Of a DNA stretch of 64,000 nucleotides, positions 1-8,421 are shown one piece after another. The position numbers and the translations under genes were made by a program. Below the pieces are notes generated by a model. It worked only from the letters and a program-made list of their open reading frames with translations, did no database searches and was not told where the DNA came from. The stretch covers positions 32,511 to 96,510 of the forward strand of contig NZ_LATZ01000017.1 in NCBI RefSeq assembly GCF_000981385.1, written 5' to 3'. Source of the stretch: Bacillus sp. SA1-12 (GTDB lineage Bacteria > Bacillota > Bacilli > Bacillales > Bacillaceae). Numbering within the stretch: the stretch's first letter is position 1; every line of letters begins with the position of its first letter.

Positions 1-68
1 TATTCCAGAGCGTCTAATGCTCGGCGGGTTTGGTCAAGGCGCTTACGTATCTGTTTATTATTGACCAT
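1..68 (-). CDS. Partial hypothetical protein, N-terminal part only
   Basis: A reading frame begins at an ATG at 68 on the minus strand and runs off the window edge with no stop for 22 codons. The visible peptide is basic and polar (starts MVNNKQIRKRLDQTRRALD). Its start overlaps the last codons of the upstream small gene, which would fit translational coupling. I see no clear ribosome site of its own and do not recognise a family. It may be chance, since only 22 codons are visible. Confidence 0.35.
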   Translation of the reverse strand, partial: MVNNKQIRKRLDQTRRALDALE

Positions 69-198
69 CTGCACCATTTTGTGTCACTCTTCGAACATGA
101 TCATCTTCATAGTTATTTTCACGTAATTTTTCGACTTTGTCGTTGATTAATTGCTTTTGATCAACCTCTTGAGATGGTGTTTGTTTTTGCTTCGGCAT
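58..198 (-). CDS. Small hydrophilic hypothetical protein (46 aa)
   Basis: A 46-codon frame preceded by a strong AAAGGAGG ribosome site about 7 bases before its ATG. The product is highly charged and Gln/Asn/Asp rich (MPKQKQTPSQEVDQKQLIND at the N-terminus), without membrane segment, signal peptide or cysteines. It looks like one of the many short soluble proteins of Bacillaceae, some of which are spore-associated, but I do not recognise the family. Its stop overlaps the start of a second minus-strand frame that leaves the window. Confidence 0.55.
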   Translation of the reverse strand: MPKQKQTPSQEVDQKQLINDKVEKLRENNYEDDHVRRVTQNGADGQ

Positions 199-385
199 AT
201 TGAAAACCTCCTTTAATCAGCGATAAGTTTAGTTTTCCTAAATCCAATAATAAATATGATAGGTACAATAAATTTTCCATTCAATTTTCCGCTGAAATAC
301 CTATAGGGTTATATTACCATGCCTTTCACAGGATCTTTTTTGTTACTATTTGATAGACTAAATGGTAGTGAAAGGGTTGAAGAAG

Positions 386-1591
386 ATGAAGAAGCGCTTC
401 CTCCTCCTAACAATTACATTTATTTTTATTTTCATTGGAGGATTTTTTTCAGGAATATTTTATTCTAATTCTAATATAGAGCAGAGAAATATACAGCTGG
501 CACCTAAATCAGGTAAACAACCAAAGCAAAAACCAGCACCTAAAATTGAACAGACACAACCAAACGTATTAATTGGTTATGTTCAGGATTTTCGCGATCC
601 AGCTACAATTGATTATTCGAAATTATCACATATTATTTTTTCATTTGCTCACCCGGCAAAAGATGGCAGTGTTTTAATGAATGGTGAAAGTGCTTTATCA
701 AACTTAAGAGCAATGGTGCAAAAAGCCCATAAACAAGACACGAAGGTCATGCTTGCTGTTGGTGGCTGGTACCATCTTCATGGTGGAGAGTCATACAACT
801 ACTTTAAAACAGCGATTGCAAATTCATCGTCACGCACAAAGCTAATTAATGGATTAATGGAAATCGTTGAACGGGAAAACCTTGATGGGATTGACATTGA
901 TTTTGAACATCCGCGTACAGAAGAGGACGCTAAACATCTAACTGCATTTACAAGATCATTAAGTTCAATTTTACATTCAAAGAATAAGGAACTCTCAATA
1001 GCAGTTTATTCAAAAATTCATAGTGTATCAGGCGAAGTTGTGACATCAGTGATTTATGAACCAACGATGTTTAAACATGTTGATCATGTCAATATCATGG
1101 CATATGACGGTCAATGGGATGGTGAATATAACGCAGCCAATTTATCACCATATCCGTTCACTGAAAACATCGTAAATTATTGGGCAACGCTCTTTGAAAA
1201 ACATGGAATCTCAAAGGAAAAGCTTGTGTTAGGGGTTCCTGTTTACGCTCAGCCCGAAAATTTATCAATTAATCAAGCGTCATACGCGGCGATTATCAAC
1301 AATGATCCTAAAAATGCCATGCGTGACCGTGTTGAAATGAATGGTACGATTTATCATTACAATGGGGTAGCAACGATTCAGAAGAAAACAAAACTTGCGC
1401 TTGATAACGGATTTGGCGGGATGATGATATGGGAATTGGGTCAAGATGCTCATGGTGAGGATAGTTTAACTAGTGTGATGGCCAAAATGATTGAGGAAAA
1501 ACATTTGGAGGAAAATCAATTTTTCTTAAGTAAACATATAGAAAGACAAAAACTGTTGGGCAACCGACAGTTTTTTGTTTATCTGGTTTAA
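386..1591 (+). CDS. Glycoside hydrolase family 18 (chitinase-like), membrane-anchored or secreted
   Basis: The protein begins with a short basic stretch and one hydrophobic segment (about residues 4-26), then a Lys/Pro/Gln-rich linker to about residue 60. The rest is a GH18 barrel. The GH18 signature DGIDIDFE is present near residues 167-174; its last Glu is the catalytic acid in this family. The substrate is probably a beta-1,4-GlcNAc polymer or peptidoglycan fragment outside the membrane. I chose the ATG at 386 because AAAGGG lies 9 bases before it; an upstream in-frame ATG at 362 has no ribosome site. The last 15 or so codons run through the gene's own terminator hairpin, so the C-terminal tail may be an extension after loss of an earlier stop. 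Chitinase versus spore or peptidoglycan hydrolase cannot be settled from sequence. Confidence 0.82.
   Translation: MKKRFLLLTITFIFIFIGGFFSGIFYSNSNIEQRNIQLAPKSGKQPKQKPAPKIEQTQPNVLIGYVQDFRDPATIDYSKLSHIIFSFAHPAKDGSVLMNGESALSNLRAMVQKAHKQDTKVMLAVGGWYHLHGGESYNYFKTAIANSSSRTKLINGLMEIVERENLDGIDIDFEHPRTEEDAKHLTAFTRSLSSILHSKNKELSIAVYSKIHSVSGEVVTSVIYEPTMFKHVDHVNIMAYDGQWDGEYNAANLSPYPFTENIVNYWATLFEKHGISKEKLVLGVPVYAQPENLSINQASYAAIINNDPKNAMRDRVEMNGTIYHYNGVATIQKKTKLALDNGFGGMMIWELGQDAHGEDSLTSVMAKMIEEKHLEENQFFLSKHIERQKLLGNRQFFVYLV
1549..1576 (+). terminator. Rho-independent terminator inside the 3' end of the GH18 gene
   Basis: An 11-base stem (AAAACTGTTGG / CCGACAGTTTT, one G-U pair) with a GCAA loop is followed by a run of six T. 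It lies before the stop codon at 1589-1591, so the coding frame reads through the terminator. Confidence 0.75.
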
Positions 1592-1739
1592 TTGTATATA
1601 GATTTTTTACTGAGTGTATTTTTTGATTTTTCATACAATTGCCACAATATAGTAACCTGCTTTCGACAAGCAGTCTTATTACCCTTATTTTATACTAAAC
1701 TATATGAACGACAAAAATACTAAATGGAGGAGATAAGAC

Positions 1740-1910
1740 ATGTTAAAATTTTGTTTAAAGCATTATTTTTTAGAAGAAGGAGATCGACTCATAATAGAAG
1801 AAGCTCTTATTCAGCTCTATTCAGAAAAAGAAGAAGATATTTTTCATTTAGATGATCCTGCACTTATTGAATTATACAATAAAAGCTTTAAAGAAAAATC
1901 CTTTACATAA
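1740..1910 (+). CDS. Small acidic hypothetical protein (56 aa)
   Basis: A 56-codon frame with a good GGAGG ribosome site 10 bases before the ATG. The product is soluble and acidic with an alternating hydrophobic/charged pattern suggesting two or three helices. No cysteine pair or membrane segment is present. It stands alone between the GH18 terminator and the phosphotransferase gene. I do not recognise the family. Confidence 0.6.
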   Translation: MLKFCLKHYFLEEGDRLIIEEALIQLYSEKEEDIFHLDDPALIELYNKSFKEKSFT

Positions 1911-2087
1911 ATCACATTTTTACTTGTACTTTACTATGACTATGAATGAAAGGAAGTCCATTTGAAAACGATGCTGCTATCTGATAGGACGCCCCTTGAA
2001 AAATGGTTATTCCTTATACAATGTAACACACGTTATAATATCGTTAAAAAGAATAAGAATAAGAATTAAGGATAAGGAAGAGTGTTT

Positions 2088-3119
2088 ATGGATTTAACTT
2101 CAGGGACATGTAATCAGCTATTAGTTCATTTTTTACCACATCATAATCAATGGGATGTTTCGAGTGGAAAAAGCGGTTATAACAATACTACCCGCTATGT
2201 AAAAAGCAATAATGATAAATTCATTCTGCGTATATATGACACACATAAGGATGATGAAAAAGTAAAGCTTGAACACGAAGTACTATTAAAACTTAACGAA
2301 ATTCAAGAATTACCTTTTAAGGTCCCCCAACCAGTTTTTACGGAAAAAGGGGAAACATTTCTCCGATTACAGGATGGTTCAAATAAAATCGCCTGTCTCT
2401 ATTCTTACATAGATGGAGAAAACCCGAATTTTGAAAAAGACCAGCTGCTGTATTCCTTTGGACAAAAAACGGGATTCTTATTAGATGCATTAAATAAGAT
2501 CTCAGTAAATCAGTCTCTTATTTATCGGCCATATTATGAAATAGAACATACACATCCTAGTTGCAGCATTGATTTTGTCACTAAATGGTGTAAAAATCCC
2601 CCACAGGTATTTGAAGAATATCAATCAAAATTAACATGGATTGCAGAGCAAATGGCAGCCTTCCAATTATTTTTACCACAGTTAAAGGCCTTGCCGCATC
2701 AATTGATACATGGGGATTTAAATGCGTCCAATGTATTATGCAGAAACGGAAAAATCAATGCCATTTTAGATTTTGAATTTGTAACAAATGATCTGCGTGT
2801 AATGGAAGCAGCAGTTTGTTTGTCAGAAATAATGATCAAAGAACAAAATGAATCCATGCTCTGGGAGAAATTCCGCTCTTTTATTGAGGGTTTTTCGTCC
2901 GTCATGACGTTAACTAAGCCTGAAATAGAGGCACTGCCTGTATTAATTCAATTAAGAAGGTTAGATGTTTTTGTTCATTTTTTGGGTAGGTACATGGATG
3001 GAATTGATAAAGAAGAAATCCTTAAGGAGCAAATTGGTAAAACAGCTGCTAATCCTAATTGGTTGAGTGGTGGAGGGGAAAAGCTAACTCGTTTGTGGAA
3101 AAGGATAGATAGAGGATGA
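2088..3119 (+). CDS. APH-fold phosphotransferase (aminoglycoside/choline/homoserine kinase superfamily)
   Basis: A 343-residue protein with the small-molecule kinase fold. The catalytic loop HGDLNASN (H-x-D-x4-N) lies near residue 208 and is followed by the metal-binding DFE about 20 residues later, both hallmarks of the APH family. It would transfer the ATP gamma-phosphate to a hydroxyl on a small substrate in the cytosol. The substrate is not evident; antibiotic resistance should not be assumed, because most chromosomal members are metabolic or uncharacterised. I prefer the ATG at 2088, with AAGGAAG 7 bases upstream, over the GTG at 2082. It is monocistronic and ends in a bidirectional terminator. 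Confidence 0.85.
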   Translation: MDLTSGTCNQLLVHFLPHHNQWDVSSGKSGYNNTTRYVKSNNDKFILRIYDTHKDDEKVKLEHEVLLKLNEIQELPFKVPQPVFTEKGETFLRLQDGSNKIACLYSYIDGENPNFEKDQLLYSFGQKTGFLLDALNKISVNQSLIYRPYYEIEHTHPSCSIDFVTKWCKNPPQVFEEYQSKLTWIAEQMAAFQLFLPQLKALPHQLIHGDLNASNVLCRNGKINAILDFEFVTNDLRVMEAAVCLSEIMIKEQNESMLWEKFRSFIEGFSSVMTLTKPEIEALPVLIQLRRLDVFVHFLGRYMDGIDKEEILKEQIGKTAANPNWLSGGGEKLTRLWKRIDRG

Positions 3120-3154
3120 GGAAACTAAAAATCAGATTTCTTTTTAGTTTCCCC
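3118..3154. terminator. Bidirectional terminator between convergent genes
   Basis: A long stem (GGAAACTAAAAA / TTTTTAGTTTCC) with A and T runs on either side, between the phosphotransferase and the small minus-strand gene. Confidence 0.7.
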
Positions 3155-3159
3155 TCTGG

Positions 3160-3294
3160 TTATTTATCTTGATTATTCAGTTCTTCCCTTATTCGTTCAT
3201 CTTCCTCCTCGACACAAATACGAGTAATTTGCTCATTAAGCATATGATGTAAATAATCTGTTTCGTCACAAATGATTTTGTCTCGATCTTTCAT
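3160..3294 (-). CDS. Small acidic hypothetical protein (44 aa)
   Basis: A 44-codon frame with GAGGAG about 11 bases before its ATG. The product starts MKDRDKIICDETDYLHHMLN and has a very acidic, probably helical C-terminal half. Two cysteines are present but not as a CxxC pair. It ends at the shared terminator. The length and character are typical of small regulatory or sporulation proteins in Bacillaceae, but I do not recognise a family. Confidence 0.55.
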   Translation of the reverse strand: MKDRDKIICDETDYLHHMLNEQITRICVEEEDERIREELNNQDK

Positions 3295-3410
3295 GGATAT
3301 AAAATCTCCTCTTGTTTTTACTATTATATTGCTTTAAAAACCTTACATGTATACAACAAGAAGTGATTCGATGAAAGGACTTAACTCGTAAAATGAGGAT
3401 AAAAGCATAT

Positions 3411-3446
3411 AAGCCGCCATCATGATGAAGTTCATGATAGCGGCTT
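3411..3446 (-). terminator. Strong hairpin, probable terminator of the Fbp-like gene
   Basis: Arms AAGCCGCCATCATGA and TCATGATAGCGGCTT pair over 15 positions with one mismatch. On the minus strand the hairpin lies just after the Fbp-like gene. The T-run is weak, so attenuation or mRNA stabilisation is also possible. Confidence 0.55.
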
Positions 3447-3473
3447 ATTATAGCATTGATTATCTCATTATGT

Positions 3474-3647
3474 TTATAATGTACATAGGTTTTCAGAGCC
3501 TGACTGAGAACAAAGAACATGTTTTAATTCTTTCTCAGTTGCTTCATAAAATTGACGGCCATCAGGCATTTTATATAAATTCTTATGTAGGAGGGCATCG
3601 ATGATTTCACTCTTGGTGTTATTTTTTTGTTTTGTGATTTCAGACAT
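3474..3647 (-). CDS. Fur-regulated basic protein (Fbp)-like small protein (57 aa)
   Basis: The central part (IIDALLHKNLYKMPDGRQFYEATEKELKHVL in outline) matches what I know of the FbpA-type family: a helix, a K-x-x-DGRQ-Y/F turn, then a helix containing an E-L repeat. In Bacillus subtilis FbpA/B/C are small proteins induced by iron starvation that help spare iron alongside the sRNA FsrA. The ATG at 3647 has AAGGAG 8 bases upstream. I could not identify a convincing Fur box in the promoter region, so iron control is inferred from family only. It is divergent from the AraC gene and a cre site lies between them. Confidence 0.6.
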   Translation of the reverse strand: MSEITKQKNNTKSEIIDALLHKNLYKMPDGRQFYEATEKELKHVLCSQSGSENLCTL

Positions 3648-3663
3648 GAATATCACTCCTTAT

Positions 3664-3677
3664 TGAAAGCGTTTACA
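3664..3677. promoter_or_regulatory. cre site (CcpA), full consensus match
   Basis: TGAAAGCGTTTACA fits the cre consensus TGWAANCGNTNWCA at every position. It sits between the divergent Fbp-like gene and the AraC regulator that precedes the alpha-galactosidase, so carbon catabolite control of either is plausible. Confidence 0.65.
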
Positions 3678-3791
3678 TGTTACATTTTAAACAAATATGA
3701 TAGATTTGTCAAATAGGTAAATCACGTTTATTATTTGTGTAACGTGAAGGATTATAAAGTGAAAGTGATCTATGGAGGTATGGTTATCAGG

Positions 3792-4670
3792 ATGAGCACA
3801 GATTATAAAACATACGGATTTCGTTTTCTTGATACGGCAAACGGCCCATTTTGTCAGTTATTTGCAGTGGGATACGAATATGTGAACGACTATAGGTACA
3901 TTTGGGATGGATTAAAAAGAGTTGATGGGCCCTTATTTTTATTCCAATACACGATATCAGGCTATGGTTGTGTTGAAATGAATGGAGAAACCTTTCAAGT
4001 TGGTCCAGGCCATGCATTTATGGTGGAAATCCCCAGCAACCATCGTTATTATCTACCTGAAAAAAGTAATAGTTGGGAATTTTATTATATTCTTATTAGG
4101 CCCAATGCAATTGTCGAACAGTGGGAAGAGTTAGTCAAACAGCTTGGGAGAGTTCCGAAAATACCTGAGGATAGCTCTGTTATTCTATTTTTGAAAAATG
4201 TTTTTTCGGCTGCAGGGAAAAATCATATCTCTGATGGATTTCGGGCATCTTCTATTGTTTATCAATTCATCATGGAGCTTTACCGATTCAGTAATGCATA
4301 TAAAAAAGAAATAAATACATGGCCAGCCACGATAAAAACAGCTGTCGAATATATGGAAGAAAACTATGCATCTTTACAAAGCTTAGAGGATATAGCGGAT
4401 GCAGTAGGATTATCCAAATATCACTTTACAAGGACATTTAAAAAAACGACAGGTTATACGCCGATTGAATATGTAACAAAGATCCGCTTGGAAATAGCGG
4501 TAAAATTACTTCGCCATACAGAACTAACGATCGATGAAATCGCCCGTGAAATAGGATATTCAACAGGTAGTTATTTTATTAAAGTGTTCCGCCAATGGTT
4601 AGGCTTTCCGCCTGGGGAATTTAGGCTAGGAAAAGATCTAGCTTATGTGAATCAGTTTACATTCGACTAG
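3792..4670 (+). CDS. AraC-family transcriptional regulator with cupin-type sensor domain
   Basis: The N-terminal half (about residues 30-150) is a cupin-like ligand-binding domain. The last 100 residues hold the two AraC helix-turn-helix motifs (LEDIADAVGLSKYHFTRTFK and IDEIAREIGYSTGSYFIKVF). These regulators commonly activate sugar-use genes. The gene lies 148 bases before a GH27 alpha-galactosidase on the same strand, so alpha-galactoside sensing is a reasonable inference. The start is uncertain: I chose ATG 3792, 13 bases after GGAGG; an ATG at 3780 is too close to that site and upstream non-ATG starts are weaker. Confidence 0.9.
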   Translation: MSTDYKTYGFRFLDTANGPFCQLFAVGYEYVNDYRYIWDGLKRVDGPLFLFQYTISGYGCVEMNGETFQVGPGHAFMVEIPSNHRYYLPEKSNSWEFYYILIRPNAIVEQWEELVKQLGRVPKIPEDSSVILFLKNVFSAAGKNHISDGFRASSIVYQFIMELYRFSNAYKKEINTWPATIKTAVEYMEENYASLQSLEDIADAVGLSKYHFTRTFKKTTGYTPIEYVTKIRLEIAVKLLRHTELTIDEIAREIGYSTGSYFIKVFRQWLGFPPGEFRLGKDLAYVNQFTFD

Positions 4671-4818
4671 AAAATTAAAGTGAAGTACATAGGATTTTAA
4701 GATTAAACAGCAATATATTACATAGCAAAGCAAAACTTTATCATAGATTAAGAGATTTCATTCCTTTTATGATAGTAAATAAGAAGCAATATTAAGATAT
4801 AGAAAGGGAATGAAATTG

Positions 4819-6096
4819 ATGAAACATTTAGAATTTGCAAAAATACCTCCATTAGGCTGGAACAGCTGGGATTGTTATGGTGCTACAGTAACCGAAGAAG
4901 AAGTAAGGGGGAATGCTGATTATATCGCAGCCAATTTAAAGCATTATGGCTGGGAATATGTTGTTGTGGATATTCAATGGTATGAGCCTGGAGCGGTATC
5001 TTCTGTTTATCGGCCATTTGTCCCTTTGGAAATGGATGAGTATTCCAGATTAATACCTGCTGTCAACCGCTTTCCTTCCGCGAAAAATGGTAGTGGCTTC
5101 AAGGCTCTTGGCGAATACATTCATAGTCTTGGATTAAAGTTTGGCATCCATATTATGCGCGGAATTCCCCGTCAAGCGGTTCATGCAAATACACCAATTC
5201 TTGGCACGCATGTAAGAGCAAGAGATATTGCCCATCCAAATTCAATCTGTCCATGGAATACGGATATGTACGGGGTGGATGCTTCTAAGCCAGGAGCACA
5301 GGAATACTATGATTCACTTTTCAAATTGTATGCTGAATGGGGAGTTGATTTTATTAAAGTAGATGATATTGCTGCATCTAGACTTTATGATATTCATCTT
5401 CCAGAAATTAAGATGATTCGGAATGCAATCGATAAGTGTGGCAGAGAGATTGTCTTAAGTCTATCACCTGGACCTGCGCCAGTAGAACATGCGGAAGAAC
5501 TTAAGGCAAATGCAAATATGTGGAGAATGACGGATGATTTTTGGGATCATTGGGATCTTCTATATGCTATGTTTGAAAGATGTGAAACTTGGAGTGAACA
5601 TGTAAGTCCTGGATCTTGGCCTGATTGTGACATGCTTCCGCTGGGTCATATCGGAATCCGTTCAGTAGATGGCGGTGGAAGTGACCGTACGACCCGCTTT
5701 ACGAAGGATGAGCAATTAACAATGATGACACTGTGGAGTATATTTAAATCTCCATTAATGTTTGGGGGAGAGCTCCGTGATAATGATGAATGGACGTTGT
5801 CCTTATTAACAAACGAAGACGTGCTTGCAATGCATCGAAACAGCCATAGCAATAGGCTTGTTTATCGGGAAGATGACAAAATCGTTTGGACAGCAAAGGA
5901 TGAGCATTATTCGTATGCTGCGCTATTTAATGCTGGAAATGAAACAAGATCTGTCAGTGTAACACTTGAACAATTAGGATTATTCTCTCCTAAAAATGCA
6001 ATCGATCTATGGAATCGTACAGACGAAGGGAGAATAGACCAAGTTTTTGAATCAATAATTCCAGCTCATGGTGTGAAGCTATTAAAGCTTTCTTAA
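4819..6096 (+). CDS. Alpha-galactosidase, glycoside hydrolase family 27
   Basis: The N-terminus PPLGWNSWD is the GH27/GH36 clan signature. The nucleophile motif KVDD sits near residue 182 and the acid/base region RMTDD near residues 236-240. A short all-beta C-terminal domain follows from about residue 340. No signal peptide is present, so it is cytosolic and would act on imported alpha-galactosides or on related alpha-D-galactopyranosyl or beta-L-arabinopyranosyl substrates, as some GH27 members do. ATG 4819 is better spaced from AAAGGGA than ATG 4810. It follows the AraC gene and precedes a serine hydrolase, but no transporter is adjacent. Confidence 0.88.
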   Translation: MKHLEFAKIPPLGWNSWDCYGATVTEEEVRGNADYIAANLKHYGWEYVVVDIQWYEPGAVSSVYRPFVPLEMDEYSRLIPAVNRFPSAKNGSGFKALGEYIHSLGLKFGIHIMRGIPRQAVHANTPILGTHVRARDIAHPNSICPWNTDMYGVDASKPGAQEYYDSLFKLYAEWGVDFIKVDDIAASRLYDIHLPEIKMIRNAIDKCGREIVLSLSPGPAPVEHAEELKANANMWRMTDDFWDHWDLLYAMFERCETWSEHVSPGSWPDCDMLPLGHIGIRSVDGGGSDRTTRFTKDEQLTMMTLWSIFKSPLMFGGELRDNDEWTLSLLTNEDVLAMHRNSHSNRLVYREDDKIVWTAKDEHYSYAALFNAGNETRSVSVTLEQLGLFSPKNAIDLWNRTDEGRIDQVFESIIPAHGVKLLKLS

Positions 6097-6222
6097 TAAA
6101 GAAGAGGTATTTACAAGTATGAACCATTTTGCAGCTCATTAGAAAATTTAGCTATTTAAACTGGTTTGAAAAGAGGAGTTTTTTTAGCTAAGAAAGAAAT
6201 GTTATAAGGATGATGTTTAAAA

Positions 6223-6237
6223 TGATAACGTTTACGA
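6223..6237. promoter_or_regulatory. cre-like site upstream of the serine hydrolase
   Basis: TGATAACGTTTACGA read on the minus strand matches the relaxed cre consensus WTGNAANCGNWNNCW with one mismatch. It lies just upstream of the TTG start at 6254, where CcpA would act as a roadblock or repressor. Confidence 0.4.
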
Positions 6238-6253
6238 AGGGGCTGTAAAATCA

Positions 6254-7417
6254 TTGCAAAATAAATTAAATCAGTTGCTAAGAAGTATTGTTGAAAAAGG
6301 GCCTGCTGGATGTGCATTGTCCGTTACCCATCAGGACGAAAGAATTGTTGAAGATTACGTCGGGCTTGCCGATATTGAAACACAAAAACACATCTCTTCA
6401 GATACGATTTATCGCATTTATTCAATGACAAAGGTAGTAACTTGTACTGCAGCACTTATGCTTTATGAAAAAGGGCTTTTTTTACTGAACGATCCTCTAG
6501 AAGAATATTTGCCGGAGTTTAAGAACCCTCAGGTATATCGGGAGAATGAAAATGGAGAAATTGTTACTGTACCTGCAACAAGATCAATAACAGTTAAAGA
6601 TCTCTTTACCATGACATCTGGTATTACCTATCCAGGAGAATCTAATCAAACTGAACGCCAGGTTGCCAAAGCCATGCATGCTTTGCAGCAGCAGGAGGAT
6701 CAAGGCAAGAAAATGACGGCACGCGAAATGTCCAAAGCATTAGCATCCATTCCATTAGCGTTCGATCCTGGAACAAGGTGGCATTACGGGTTAAATCATG
6801 ACGTATTAGGTGCTTTCATTGAGGTACTTTCAGGAAAATCGTTCGGCCAATTTTTACATGATGAAATTTTTGCACTTCTTTCGATGAAGGACACATTCTT
6901 TAGAATTCCAAATGATAAAAAAGATCGGCTTTGCAGTGTATACAACCGCAATGAAGAGGGACTATTAACCAAAAATACTTCCATGGATACACATATTCAA
7001 CCTGAGGCAGCATTTGAAAGCGGCGGTGGAGGATTGCTTTCAACATTAGGTGATTATAGTACATTTGCGCATATGCTTGCAAATGGCGGTGAGTTAAATG
7101 GGGAGCGCATTATTGGAAAGAAAACGATCAAGCTAATGGCGTCGAATCATTTAACAGAAGAAAACGCAAAGAATTATAATTGGAACTATCTGGCTGGATA
7201 TGGATATGGGTTAGGTGTAAGAGTCATGGTTAATCCGGCATTAGGTGGAAGCAATAGCTCAATCGGTGAATTTGGCTGGTCTGGACTACTTGGAACTTGG
7301 GTATTAATTGATCCGAAGGAAAAGCTTTCAGCAGTCTATCTGCAGCAAATGATGCCTAACTTTGAAGCATATCATCAGCCGCGTTTACGATCTGTGATTT
7401 ATGGCGGCCTGAAATAG
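6254..7417 (+). CDS. Serine hydrolase of the beta-lactamase / penicillin-binding-protein-like fold (EstB/AmpC type)
   Basis: The S-x-x-K motif SMTK is at residues 57-60, with the W-x-YGLNHDVLG tyrosine motif near residue 180 and the C-terminal EFGWSG motif standing in for KTG. This arrangement is typical of class-C-like esterases and peptidases rather than true beta-lactamases. No signal peptide is visible, which also argues against a resistance enzyme; a carboxylesterase role on acylated sugars is possible given the neighbouring GH27 gene. The start is TTG 6254, about 10 bases after AAGGGG; there is no suitable ATG. Probably transcribed with, or just downstream of, the alpha-galactosidase. 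Confidence 0.85.
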   Translation: MQNKLNQLLRSIVEKGPAGCALSVTHQDERIVEDYVGLADIETQKHISSDTIYRIYSMTKVVTCTAALMLYEKGLFLLNDPLEEYLPEFKNPQVYRENENGEIVTVPATRSITVKDLFTMTSGITYPGESNQTERQVAKAMHALQQQEDQGKKMTAREMSKALASIPLAFDPGTRWHYGLNHDVLGAFIEVLSGKSFGQFLHDEIFALLSMKDTFFRIPNDKKDRLCSVYNRNEEGLLTKNTSMDTHIQPEAAFESGGGGLLSTLGDYSTFAHMLANGGELNGERIIGKKTIKLMASNHLTEENAKNYNWNYLAGYGYGLGVRVMVNPALGGSNSSIGEFGWSGLLGTWVLIDPKEKLSAVYLQQMMPNFEAYHQPRLRSVIYGGLK

Positions 7418-7434
7418 ATAAGGAACAACATGAT

Positions 7435-7477
7435 AAATGCACACGATTAAGATACCATGATCCTTTCGTGTGCATTT
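7435..7477. terminator. Bidirectional terminator
   Basis: Perfect 12-base arms AAATGCACACGA / TCGTGTGCATTT between the convergent serine hydrolase and methyltransferase genes. Confidence 0.8.
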
Positions 7478-7496
7478 ATTGTTTGGGAATTGTCTA

Positions 7497-8273
7497 TTAC
7501 TCTTTCATTCCAACTACACGAATTCTCCTAAAATCTGCAAGCCAATGATCTTCAAAAAACATTCGGTCTTTTAATTGTTCCTCAATTCGTTTCATCATCT
7601 TATCTCTCTGAACCTGTTCCATTCCTTCAAAAAAGTTTGCGCAAAACATGTTGATCCAATTCTTTAATCCATCTTCACCCATTAAAGGGGTAGGTCGATG
7701 ATAAAGTTGAGCATAAACGACAGTAAATCCGGCTTCTTCCATTAACCTTGTATATTCACTTATACTTGGAAAATACCAAGGGAATTTATCCTGATAATAA
7801 TCAATACCAGCCTTTTTTAATTGATTGCTGATTTCATCAGTGATCATTTTAACGTTCCCTTTACCGCCAAATTCTGCAACAAATCGTCCATTCTGTTTTA
7901 AGCTGTTATAAATACTTATGACAGCTGCCTTTGGCGGTTTTATCCAATGAAGGGCTGCGTTTGAAAAAACTGCATCAAATTGCTGGTTGAAATCTAGATT
8001 CGTTGCATCTTTAATTTCAAAGCGAATTTCGGGATACTTGCCTTTAGCTTGTGCAATCATATTTTGGGATTTATCGACCCCGACAACTTCTGAACCGTAA
8101 CCGACGATTTTCTTTGCTAAATCCCCTGTTCCACATCCTAGGTCAAGAATTTTTTCCCCTGGTTTTGGCGCTAATAAATCAAGAAGACCTTCACCGTATT
8201 TTGATACAAAAGAATGTTTAGCATCATATAAATCTGCATTCCATAGGTCCTTCTTGTTAAAGGTTTTTTCCAT
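7497..8273 (-). CDS. Class I SAM-dependent methyltransferase
   Basis: Motif I LDLGCGTG lies at residues 43-50, followed by an acidic post-I residue (VVGVDKS) and a motif IV region (FDAVFSNAALHW). This layout resembles trans-aconitate or small-molecule methyltransferases of the Methyltransf_11/25 group. The protein is cytosolic and full length (258 aa). Substrate unknown. It is transcribed divergently from the LysR gene, so control by that regulator is possible, though no LysR box is clear to me. Confidence 0.85.
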   Translation of the reverse strand: MEKTFNKKDLWNADLYDAKHSFVSKYGEGLLDLLAPKPGEKILDLGCGTGDLAKKIVGYGSEVVGVDKSQNMIAQAKGKYPEIRFEIKDATNLDFNQQFDAVFSNAALHWIKPPKAAVISIYNSLKQNGRFVAEFGGKGNVKMITDEISNQLKKAGIDYYQDKFPWYFPSISEYTRLMEEAGFTVVYAQLYHRPTPLMGEDGLKNWINMFCANFFEGMEQVQRDKMMKRIEEQLKDRMFFEDHWLADFRRIRVVGMKE

Positions 8274-8421
8274 GTTTCACACACTCCCTCATAACTTGTT
8301 TGAAAAGAAAAATTAATAATCTGAATATTTTTGTTAATTAGATTATAATTGAAACGATAAATAATAAATATTAACAATAATATGTAGTATTGATAACGAA
8401 GTGTTATAAGTGGGGGTATTA

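Noticed and set aside
2088..3119. Aminoglycoside resistance kinase
   Set aside because: Only the general APH fold motifs are seen. Context and sequence give no sign of a resistance determinant, so a neutral phosphotransferase name is safer.
6254..7417. Beta-lactamase resistance gene
   Set aside because: The SxxK motif is present, but there is no signal peptide, and the third motif and overall pattern fit esterase/peptidase-type serine hydrolases.
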